From: Crossaster papposus
Lineage: Eukaryota; Echinodermata; Asteroidea; Velatida; Solasteridae
Length of the DNA stretch: 64,000 nucleotides
Assembly (NCBI GenBank): GCA_037893245.1
Contig: JBAIAA010000074.1
Coordinates: forward strand, 744,001 to 808,000
Direction: 5' to 3'
Under the pieces are notes generated by a model, which did no database searches, had not been told where the DNA came from, and was given only the letters and a program-made list of their open reading frames with translations. Position numbers and translations under genes: made by a program. Within the stretch, counting starts at the first letter, position 1, and the number at the start of each line of letters is the position of its first letter. This document shows positions 12,394 through 21,293 of the stretch, piece after piece.

Positions 12394-12635
12394 TTAACCA
12401 GTTCGCGCCGGGATTATTTTAACATCGCCGAGCCGACGGGCGGGATTATTTTTAACGAAACTCGATCCGAAGCGTGTACAGGCTGATAGTGCCGGGAAGC
12501 ACACCCACGCATTTCCGGCCTTGCGCGCTGCCGACATACATTTCCGAACTTGAACTTGACGTGTTTATGCGTCATCCGTTTTGAATTTGGGGAAATGTTT
12601 GCGTTTATATACGTCATCCGGCGCGAACTGGTTAA
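12394..12635 (-). mobile_element. TTAA-flanked MITE, family 1 (CCAGTTCGCGCC)
   Basis: The element reads TTAACCAGTTCGCGCC...GGCGCGAACTGGTTAA, with about 16-bp inverted ends and TTAA at both edges. The interior holds conserved blocks GGTTCAGGC, GGAAGCACACCC, TTTCCGGCCTTGCTCG and GTGTTTATGCGTCATCCG. No gene. This is the commonest family of the window (about 19 copies); the strand given here is '+' when the copy starts with GGATGACG after the inverted repeat. Confidence 0.8.
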
Positions 12636-14020
12636 AATATTTTTATAAGGCTGAAGTTTAAGTGTGTAATTCCAAATAATAAAAAAAGTATTGATGGCAA
12701 TAATATCTTTTAGAAAAAGAGGTGAATCAATCATTATTGACTTGAAATAAGTCTATCAATTTTATGCCATTATTTTCTGTCTAAAAGTCACACATTTCCC
12801 ACTTTTTATTTTTTTTAGACAACTTTTAAAATTTTGGTCCAACAAAAACTTTTTAATAACCCTTTTCTTAAAAGATTTGTCGTGTTATAAGAATAAGAGT
12901 CGATGCTTTTTTAAAAACTATTTTGTACAAAAATAACGAAAAACTTAAATCTACAAAAAAGGGAGACTTTTTGGCTGTTTAAATACATTTTTATTAAAGA
13001 CAAATATTTGTATAGTATAAATAGATCATTTCTCAAATTTATATGGAGTCTTTTGAAAGTCATTTGTCATCCATCAAAGTTGTACATAAACATTTTGCTT
13101 TTTTGGTGTAGTTGTCAGTAAAATAAACAACTGTAAATGTACATTTTTGGAACTTTTTTTTGTTGTCGGATGATTTAATGTTGATAAGATAGTATTTACG
13201 TGTAGCTATATAAATGATAACTTTATGTTTATAATATGTATACTATGTAAGTTTTACTTTTTTTCTTCTTTTATTTTAGAGTTTTAAGTATTTTATCAAT
13301 GGAATTTTGCATGGTAGTTTTTAATTGTTCATGTGCATAAAAGAGGATGTTGTCATCGTCTCCTGTTAGGTTTTATGACCAGCGTATGGTTTTATAACAG
13401 AGATAGACGATCATTGGTAGGGAAACCGGTCTGTAGCAGACTACCAGTTGACCTAAGAAGTTTCACGGTGAGCGAGACTCCAAATGAAGTCCTATACTAC
13501 ATTTTCACAAAATTGATAATTTTCAGAATTCGCTCATGTCCACCGGCCGAACTAGGCGCTTTTGAAGCACTGGATGCCCATTGAGCTCTGATTGACTAGA
13601 GTTTGTGTGATCTGGAAACTGAATGTTACCAGTTTCGCAGCTCAGCTGCGCTGCCTGCAATTTGAAAGGTCATGGTACGTTTACCAGAATGCCGTGCGTT
13701 TCCTTCACTAGAATCTTGTAAGCTGCATCAGCGTTTCCCAGCACCCAGGATGGGCGGTGGGACCGAGCAAATTTTCAGAATTGATTCTACACGCCCATCG
13801 TAAGTCCGTCACAAGTCATCCAGGTTAAGTCACAAGGTGTGGAGACAAATCATGCAAAAGTCATTCCCAAATGAATCTTGTTTATCACCCTTACTGTGGC
13901 ATGACTTGTGGTTCTATCTTTGTGGGATGATTGATAAGTACTTGGCCAAAGGTAGAAAGAGATGAGCTTGCGTTAAATGAGTTTGAAAAGGGTCACATTA
14001 TCACCAGAGCCTCTTAAGCT

Positions 14021-14249
14021 GATCTTCTGAAACAGCTACAAGTGCTCTTCAACCAGGACAATGCTCCGGCCCACACATCCACAGTGGTCATGTCTGCCTT
14101 TCAGAAATGTGGATTCCAACTGGTCAGTCACATGTCATAATTTGGCACCGTCTGACCTCTTCCCGAAGTTGAAGGAGCTCGGTGGAAGCCATTTTGCTGC
14201 AGATAATGACGTAATTGATGCTGTTGATCACAGACTTCCAGACAGAAGG
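14021..14249 (+). pseudogene. Mariner/Tc1-type transposase fragment, broken
   Basis: One frame from 14021 reads LLKQLQVLFNQDNAPAHTS, the block around the second catalytic Asp of mariner-type DDE transposases. After a frameshift near 14125 the frame continues as CHNLAPSDLFPKLKELGG, the block around the third catalytic acid, where the usual PDLAPSD Asp is replaced by Asn. Upstream catalytic sequence is not recognisable. A dead remnant in the region downstream of the mastermind-like gene, same strand. Confidence 0.75.
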
Positions 14250-15275
14250 GATCATTATTCTTCATGACCTCTGACTCCTATTTTAGGCCAAGAACTTATT
14301 AATCGCCCTTTCATGTATGGTTACAGTACAAATTCAGTGCAGTATCTGCTTTGTGGGGGTTCCCTACTTTTTTTTTTTTTTTTTTTTCAAAACTCAATTT
14401 TAAACGAGTTTGCCTCTAGGGGATCATCTGTTTAGGCTGTTTTTGTGTGTGAATGAAAAAAGTGACAAAAGATTCCCAAAATGAGTTAGGATCTTGGCGT
14501 GTTTGAAAACAAACCAAAGCTGATGTGATCAAGGAATGTATTATTTTTATTATTTTCTTTTTTTCTTTTTCTGAAGGGTATTAGCAAAATCACCAGCCCG
14601 GTCAGAATACTGAATGGTTTGTCCATGTTTTGTTTGCTACATTCAGAGATCCGTCGTGAGAACGGAAAACCGTGTGGGTAGGATTCATGGACAGATTTCT
14701 TTCCCGGGTACTTCCCCTTAAAAATGTTCCTGCCCACCACCTGGTTATATCATAGTTTCTGTTTATAGTTCCTTCTAAACAAATAACTATGTAAAAAAAA
14801 AATGGCACGGGAAAAAAGTCCCGCCCATGTGGTGGGCCCAGTATTTCCCCATTCTTAACAGAGCAAGCAATAATATTTCCTGCTTGTATTTAGTAGTGAC
14901 CTAACGAAAGTCATCTTCAGAAGGAAAACACAATTGCATTCGGTGCTTGAATGCTCCTTTTAGAAATGATTCTTTTCCTGGTTGATTGTTGTGTTATTTT
15001 CCTGGTTGGATTATTTTTATTATTATTATTTTTTTTCAATTTTAAACTTTGTTTGTTTGAAAATAGGTTTTGACAGATTTTTGTAAGTTTTGTTTTGTTA
15101 CTTTTGTTTTGTTTTTTTGTTTGTTTAATGTTTAGATTGTTTCTTTAATTCCTGTTGGTTTCTGTAAAACCATTGCATAGATGTACATGTAACTATAAAG
15201 TTGATAGATAGACTAGTCTTTTTGTGTATGTTGGAGCAGGAAGCCCATTACCCATTGCCTGACTAGTCAACACCA

Positions 15276-15521
15276 GGGGCCAATTTCATAGAGCTGCTAA
15301 GCACACAAATTTGCTTAGCACAAACAAGTCTTGCTCAGTAAACGCAGGTTACCAGCCAAAACTCCATATGCTTTTCATGCTAAGCAAAAACCAGCTAAAT
15401 ACTAGTCACAAACAATATACATCACCTGAAAATTTGGTTCGTAACCAACCCTGTTTTTGCCAAGAAAGAATTTTCATGCTAAGCAAATTTGTGTGCTTAG
15501 CAGCTCCATGAAATTAGCCCC
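15276..15521. mobile_element. Palindromic MITE, family 3
   Basis: GGGGCCAATTTCATAGAGC end at 15276, inverse end (GCTCCATGAAATTAGCCCC) at 15521; internal TTAGCACAAACAAG and CATGCTAAGCAAAAACCAGC match the copy at 11511. Confidence 0.8.
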
Positions 15522-16092
15522 AGTTCAGAAATGACCAGCAGCAAATGGCTTCTTTAAAAACAACAATTAGTTACTTATCTGTATTGAATCGAAGAAGAAT
15601 AAGTCCAAGTTGAGTTTGTTTTTAGTTTGTGATTTGTCGTATCATGTGTATTAATGAAAGCACACCGATGACCTATCCGTTATATACATGTATATTTTTA
15701 ATTTGTCTGTCTGACAGGATGTCTATTTTTATATGTCTTGCCACAGATTGGCAAAGATTAAGAAACTCTACAAATTTCTACAAAATTAGTGTAGTTTTTT
15801 TTTTTTTTTAATTGAATCACAGAATTGCATCCAAAATTTGAAATAATATCCACAGTGTTTTCATTCATGTGGCGGACACAATTGCAGAACACTATTTGGA
15901 GAAGGTAAACTCAAATTTACTCACTTCAAATAGTGCTTTCATATTGTTTCAAGCTACACTTGAGATGGTTTGTGTAAAAAAATAACAAATTAAAGATGGA
16001 CAAAATTACGTCTTTTAATAAAATACACAAATAAATCACAAGGGAAACTGGCTAGGTAAATTTGCATACATTTTAAAGTGAACAAAGAAATT

Positions 16093-16162
16093 GGCAAGGC
16101 AGGACTTGAATCTGCGACCTCTGGAATACCGGACTGATGCTCTACCAACTGAGCTATCTTGC
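16093..16162 (-). repeat. tRNA-like head in SINE (not a functional tRNA)
   Basis: Read on the minus strand: GCAAGATAGCTCAGTTGGTA matches a D-arm/A-box and GATTCAAGTCCTGCC a T-arm/B-box. Position 33 of the anticodon loop is not T and the stem is imperfect. An RNA polymerase III promoter remnant is likely. Confidence 0.65.
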
Positions 16163-16479
16163 TCTTTCTATGTTGGGGGTCTCCCAAATTGTCAGTATCT
16201 TTGTTCAAGGGCGCTAGTCAGAAGTCATAAACACCAGAATGCCATGTGGCAAAAGATCATGCCCGATTTTACAATACAACCTGGGAAGCGACATTGTGGA
16301 GATGACTTTCTATCTTATATTACACAAATAAACCACAAAGGAAACTGACTAGGTAAATTTGCATAAATTTCAAAGTGGGCGTGATCCCTGGCCACACAGC
16401 ATTCTGGTGTGTATGAATTCTGGCTAGTACCCTCGAACAAATACATGTATACTGACAATTTAGGAGACCGCCAACATAG

Positions 16480-16551
16480 GGCAAGATAGCTTAGTTGGTA
16501 GAGCGCCGGTCCGGTATTCCGGAGGTTGCAGGATCGAGTCCGGCTTTGCCA
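16480..16551 (+). repeat. tRNA-like head in SINE, second arm
   Basis: Plus-strand partner of the 16093-16162 segment: A-box TAGCTTAGTTGGTAGAGC and B-box-like GGATCGAGTCCGG with an imperfect anticodon arm. Confidence 0.65.
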
Positions 16552-16607
16552 ATTTCTTTGTTCACTTGAATCACCTATTTTGAGTCTATTTTTGATCCTC
16601 TTGTTCT

Positions 16608-16818
16608 TGATCAGTTCGCGCCAGGATTATTTAAAACATCCCTGAGCCGAGGCGTGGGATTATTTTTAACGAAACTCGATCCGAGGCGGGTTCAGGCCGA
16701 TGGTATCGGAAAGCACACCCACGCATTTCCGGCCTTGCTCGTGGCGTTTTTATGCATCAAATGTTTTGAATCTGGGGAAAACTTTGTGTTTATATACGCC
16801 TCCGGCGCGAACTGGTTA
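16608..16818 (-). mobile_element. Family 1 MITE, diverged ends
   Basis: Starts GATCAGTTCGCGCC and ends GGCGCGAACTGGTTAC; the TTAA at each edge has decayed. Interior GCACACCCACGCATTTCCGG is conserved. Confidence 0.75.
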
Positions 16819-16855
16819 CAAAAGATTTGGAATGCTTTAGTGTACAGCCTTATAA

Positions 16856-17011
16856 TTAACCAGTTCGCCCCAGATTCAAAACGGACGACGCATAAACACG
16901 TCACGAGCAAGGCCGGAAATGCGTGGGTGTGCTTCCCCGATACCATCGGCCTGAACCGCCTTAGATCGAGTTTCGTTAAAAGAATCCCGGGCCTCGGTGC
17001 GAACTGGTTAA
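16856..17011 (+). mobile_element. Family 1 MITE, internally shortened
   Basis: TTAACCAGTTCGCCCC to GTGCGAACTGGTTAA; 156 bp, lacking the segment next to its left end. It lies 37 bp from the preceding copy in opposite orientation. Confidence 0.75.
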
Positions 17012-17546
17012 AAGCCTGCAGTCGTAATTATGTGTGTATTAGTCCATTCAGCCCACAATTGGTCCTCTTTTCTCTTTCTTTTAATTATTGGCATAATTTT
17101 TGTTGTATATATCCAATTGACTTGATTTAAGAAAAGAAACGATTGTTTCTATCCTACAATTCAGTTAGTTGTAAATATTATGTTATGCGGAAGATGACTT
17201 GTAACCATGTCAACGTGTATGAGCTTTTTACGTCGCTGTATATTATGTCGAGAATTTTAAGTCGTCATAGTAATTGATCAAATGTTATGTGTGCGATTTT
17301 TTGTTGCCATTGATAGAGACAATTTGTCCTAAGGACCAGCATGAAATACATGTACATGAAATTTTATTTATTTTCATTTTTTTTCTAATCTCATTATTAA
17401 AATGATAGAACAAAAACGTGGTCCTGATTTTTGTACCAAAATAAAATATTGAAAGCTATGTTTTGAAATTCTGGTCATTTCAGGCGTGATTGCATTTTTG
17501 TAGGTGTAATCCCGTAATTCCGCCCCACATTTGCACATGATTGTAG

Positions 17547-17552
17547 AATAAA
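17547..17552 (+). promoter_or_regulatory. Candidate distal poly(A) signal for the mastermind-like gene
   Basis: AATAAA followed within 30 bp by a GT-rich stretch (GTGTAAGGGTGTGTTC). No other plus-strand gene is visible between 10900 and here. AATAAA also occurs at 12233 and 13122, so the choice is open. Confidence 0.3.
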
Positions 17553-17673
17553 GTGTAAGGGTGTGTTCTTTCTGTACATGTTAACCTCAACAACCCTTAG
17601 GATTATTGAAACCCTAATGTCCAGTGCAGTACATTGTACTACAAAATACTACATAGTAAGACTACTGTATACA

Positions 17674-17852
17674 TTAACCAGTTCTCAACGGATGACGCAT
17701 AAACACGCCAAGTTCAAGTTCGGAAATGTCTGTCAGCAGCGAGCAAGGCCGGAAATGCGTGGGTGTGCTTCCCGGCACTATCGGCCCGAACCCGCTTCGG
17801 ATCGAGTTTTCGTTAAAAATAATCCCGCCCCTCGACCGCGCGAACTGGTTAA
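17674..17852 (+). mobile_element. Family 1 MITE, 5'-deleted interior
   Basis: TTAACCAGTTCTCAACGG to GCGCGAACTGGTTAA. The left inverted repeat joins directly to the GGATGACGCATAAACACG block. Confidence 0.75.
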
Positions 17853-18492
17853 CATCACCAACTACAGGAGGTGCATACCTTGCAAAAAATCATCATCATG
17901 AGCATTATTCCCCTCATTTGTATGGTCTACATACAATTTACTCAAGTGGTATTTTGTAGTATTAGGTGACATAAGGGTTTTAAACTAACCAATTTCATGC
18001 CATCCACAATAAACCCACATATATTTCTGTATTTTAATGATTTTTCTTGGGAAAAAAAGACAACAAAATAAATAAAAATTAGCGAGTGGGGGGGTTTGCT
18101 GCTTTTTACAACTTACAACTAGGGTCATACAAATGAAAGTACACACAATATACCCAAAATGTACACGAAGTAATTTCCAGTTTATTCTACCCTTGATTTA
18201 ACTCTTACAAAAATACAAATGTAACTGGAAAATATACCGGTACATTGCTTTGTTTTGTAAGGCTGCATCTTATTTGTTTACACTTTCCGAGTATTTCATT
18301 AGTTAATTTATTCATTTCCCAGATCATACAGAGTTGAACTCGCACTCCACCAACAAATTTCATTAACAACTATTTTTAACAAGAAACTGACATTTTGTTT
18401 GAGCAAGAGGGTATAAAGGTTGTTCACGCAGATCTGACGAGACACAACGCATCTCTAGAAATACACGCGTGTGCGGTTGGCTTATTACTGAT

Positions 18493-18563
18493 TAGTCTTT
18501 GTTTATATGTTAGATATACGCGATAACCTGCCATCGCGTATCTGACGTCTTGCCCAAAGACTA
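18493..18563. mobile_element. Small palindromic element with TAGTCTTTG...CAAAGACTA ends
   Basis: TAGTCTTTG at the left is inverse to CAAAGACTA at the right, and an inner GATATACGCGAT/ATCGCGTATC pair is also inverted. The right end CGTCTTGCCCAAAGACTA is identical to the end of the perfect palindrome at 40461-40631, so both belong to one family. Confidence 0.6.
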
Positions 18564-18851
18564 GTTTCCGATATATTGACTAGCGAAATCAATGTACTAT
18601 TGAAACATGTTTCCGGGCGTCCACATACGGTGATACTGCGTAATACAACTTGAGATTGTCCGGATTATCCGTTCAGGCACAGAGTAGTTATTTGACATAT
18701 TACATGTACATGATCTAGACAGTTCATTAAAGTAGAGGAAAGCTGTAAAAATTGAACTGTTTACCCCGTTAGCTTATCGCAGTACTTCACTAGTTAAAGG
18801 TGACTCGGACTCGAATACAACTCTGCCCAGATAACAAAATTACCTTCCAAT

Positions 18852-19093
18852 TTAACCAGTTCGCGTCGGGATTATTTTAACATCGACGAGCCGAGGGGCG
18901 GGAATATTTTTAACAAAACTCGACCCGAAGCGGGTTCAGGCTGACAGTGCCTGGAAGCACACCCACGCAGTCCCAGCCTTGCTCGCTGCTGACATACATT
19001 TCCGAACATGAACTTGGCGTGTTTATGCGTCATCCGTTTTGAATTTGGGGACATTTTTGCATTTATATACGTCATCCGGCGCGAACTGGTTAA
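18852..19093 (-). mobile_element. Family 1 MITE, complete
   Basis: TTAACCAGTTCGCGTCGG to GGCGCGAACTGGTTAA, 242 bp, TTAA at both edges. Confidence 0.8.
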
Positions 19094-19206
19094 CCACATT
19101 TTACCACAATGCAGTAAAAAATGCATGTAAATAGCAATGACATCAACAATTAAAATAATTGTCACAAGTATAAAGATATAGAATACATATTTCTTATAAT
19201 TTACTG

Positions 19207-19350
19207 TTAACCAGTTCGCGCTGGGATTCTTTTTAACGAAACTCGATCTGAGGCGGGTTCGGGTACCGGGAAGCACACACATTTCAAGCCTTGCTTTGAA
19301 TCTGGGTAAAACTTTGCGTGTATATTTGTCCTCCGGCGCGAACTGGTTAA
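19207..19350 (-). mobile_element. Family 1 MITE, internally deleted
   Basis: TTAACCAGTTCGCGCTGG to GGCGCGAACTGGTTAA, 144 bp; the central TTTCCGGCCTTGCTCGTGAC section is missing. Confidence 0.75.
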
Positions 19351-19356
19351 ACACCA

Positions 19357-19403
19357 CCCCCCCCCCCCCCCCCCCCCCACAAAACAAAAGGGGGGGGGGG
19401 GGG
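19357..19403. repeat. C22 run facing a G14 run (hairpin/quadruplex-prone)
   Basis: A 22-base C run (19357-19378), an 11-base A-rich loop and a 14-base G run (19390-19403), directly after a family 1 element. Either a real hairpin or an assembly-sensitive site. Confidence 0.85.
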
Positions 19404-20049
19404 TAATAACAAAATGTGATGGAAACATACTTGGAAACATTAATAATTAAAATGTTCTCTAGAAAAAAATATGACATCAGCTAAAGATTGAGAAGACACA
19501 TTTCTCATAATTTACTGTTACAGGGTACTCAAAAAATTCAGTTATTATTAATCTTAACAGAATAAATTTAAACATACTGATTAAAAAAATAAATAAAAGC
19601 TGGAATGTTAATTTTTCTCGGGAACAAATTTCATGCAACTTTCTACTTCTCTTAAACGTATTTGACATCGCTCTTTGATTTACTTTTATGGAAAAGTGCA
19701 CTTTCCGGACAAATGAAGCTCATTTTTTTTTCTGTTCAAATTGTGAACCCCAAATAGAGCATGTAAGTTGACCTCGAGATTTTATGAGAATACACTATAG
19801 GATCTACAATGTTAAACATTCTTTTTTTTTGCATTTTCTTCGCATCGTGACAACCCACTTGATTAAGGGCAATAAATGGGTATTCTGAAAGAAAATAAAG
19901 AATTCCGATTTACAAAATATTGAAAATATTGTGAATTTATGAATATTATAAAATAACATTTGTGAACCTCAAGATTATTTATTTATTAACCACTTCCAAC
20001 AGCGGAGGAACCGCCAATTACAGGAATGGAGATAATGCAGATATAAAAA

Positions 20050-20245
20050 AAAAATACTACCGAATTATTAAGAAATATCTTACTTATTTGAAAGTAAATA
20101 AAAATGTTAGGCATCCAGAAAAATTATCGCGCTAGATATCCAGTAATTGTAACGAAAAATCAAATTAAAAAAGAAAAAATTCACGATAGCCGGGCGGCGA
20201 TCGCGAAAAAAACAAGAACCAAATAAGAAACACTGCCCGACGCCG
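20050..20245 (-). repeat. Family 2 MITE, half copy
   Basis: Contains ACTACCGAATTATTAAGAAA, the AAAGTAAATA block and the GGCGATCGCG block of the family, in inverse order; one inverted end is missing. Confidence 0.6.
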
Positions 20246-20375
20246 GTAAAAAACAAACAATTTTGAACCAACTACTAATGAAAATTTCTAAAAATGCGTT
20301 TCGGACATGACTTCGTTAAAAAGGACAGAAGGAATAATTTCACGGAGTTTAGAGTCATGAATATCTTTACACGGA

Positions 20376-20448
20376 GTGTCGTGTCCGGGCGGTTAAGAAC
20401 TTGGTTTTCTGTTCCGCAGATCGTGAGTTTGAGTCCCGGTGTCGACAC
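20376..20448 (+). repeat. tRNA-like SINE head (Ser/Leu-like A box)
   Basis: GTGTCG at the start pairs with CGACAC at the end; A-box GTCCGGGCGGTTAAG and B-box-like GAGTTTGAGTCCC. T-stem mismatches argue against a working tRNA. Confidence 0.6.
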
Positions 20449-20456
20449 GTGTGTCC

Positions 20457-20844
20457 TTAAAGGTAGGATACACCATTGGTAATTGCTTGAATTATCATGA
20501 ATGGGTAGATTTGGAGGGTTTGTATTGTATAGTAAATATCGTTTAACTGACCTGTCCGAAGTTTTACAATCATGGATGCCGAGGAAAGCACGAAAAACAG
20601 CATTTGTTTTTCACCGGCGTCGAGCAGTTATTCTTATGTTATCTCTGTTTTTTCACGCTCGCCGTCCGGCGATCGCGAGTTTTTCTTTATAAAATTATAT
20701 TTTTCGGAATAATTACAGGATATCTAGCGCAATCATTTTGCTGGGTGCCTGCAATCATTATTTACTTTCAAATGAGTATGATATTTCTTAATAATTCGGT
20801 AGTAAATATTTTCGATATTTGCAAATGGTGTATACTACCTTTAA
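20457..20844 (+). mobile_element. Family 2 MITE nested in SINE
   Basis: TTAAAGGTAGGATACACC to GGTGTATACTACCTTTAA. Removing it with one TTAA rejoins the SINE as GTGTCC-TTAA-GCAAGGC, an empty-site argument for TTAA targeting. Confidence 0.8.
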
Positions 20845-21170
20845 GCAAGGCAATTAAACCACTATTTCTTCGTCTTTCGAATGGGACGTGAAGCTGGAGG
20901 TCCCGTGTGTTGTTTAATGCACGTAAAGGAACCCAGAAAAACTTATCTCTAAGAGAAGGGGTTTGCCCCGGTGTTTCTGGAGGATCAAGACAGCTACCTT
21001 CTCGTGGTGATCCGGCTAAGAGAAAAAAAAAGACCTCTCGAACTAAAGCTGTCAATCAGGACTTCGGTCCATACGACGACAACAGTTACTTTTTAGATAT
21101 TTGCAAAAAGTATACTTTTCCTGAGCTTTTTTTTCTAACAGTTTTCGCTTGCTGATTTCGCTGTGCATAA

Positions 21171-21293
21171 TTACTTGCTTTCCATCATTTTGGCCGTCTC
21201 TTCCCGCATCTTAAACTTCTGCACCTTGCCCGTTACCGTCAGCGGGAACTCAGGCACAAAGAAAACGATCTTCGGGATCTTGAAGTGGGAAAT
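21171..21293 (-). CDS. ACSF2: ACSF2-like copy A, exon 13 (C-terminus)
   Basis: Residues 579-618: ISHFKIPK, then [15 protein letters not shown] carrying catalytic Lys601 (A10 motif), ending [10 protein letters not shown] and TAA. Acceptor CTCGCAG at 21294. About 76% identical in DNA to exon 13 of copy B by hand alignment. Confidence 0.95.
   Translation of the reverse strand: MSHFKIPKIVFFVPEFPLTVTGKVQKFKMREETAKMMESK

Larger units (their letters stand above)
16079..16566. mobile_element. Inverted dimer of a tRNA-derived SINE
   Basis: The two ends are inverse copies, GTGAACAAAGAAATTGGC and GCCAATTTCTTTGTTCAC. Each arm starts with a tRNA-like segment (16093-16162 minus and 16480-16551 plus), followed by shared blocks CCCAAATTGTCAGTATC, TTGTTC(A/G)AGGG and CACCAGAATGCC. 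The same tail-to-tail architecture recurs at 62163-62569, so the dimer seems to be the mobile unit. Confidence 0.7.
10901..17575 (+). other. Mastermind-like 3' UTR and/or intergenic DNA
   Basis: The stretch after the stop codon has no coding exon. AATAAA occurs at 12233, 13122 and 17547, so the 3' UTR could end near 12.3 kb or run as far as 17.57 kb. It holds the repeats listed below, a C18 run at about 12337 and long AT-rich unique segments (12640-13330, 14280-15270). Confidence 0.4.
20376..21032 (+). mobile_element. tRNA-derived SINE interrupted by a family 2 MITE
   Basis: tRNA-like head (20376-20448), then GTGTCC, then the inserted MITE (20457-20844), then the rest of the SINE: GCAAGGC, TCGTCTTTCGAATGGGACGT, GGTCCCGTGTGTTG, CACGTAAAGGAACCCAG and an A-rich end near 21022-21032. 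The GGATGGGACGT...GGTCCCGTGTG core is, from memory, typical of tRNA-headed SINEs of marine invertebrates and fish. It lies within 140 bp downstream of the ACSF2-like copy A stop codon, in antisense to that gene. Confidence 0.65.

Noticed and set aside
16093-16551. Functional tRNA genes
   Set aside because: A and B boxes are present but anticodon and T stems are imperfect and the segments sit in repeated elements.
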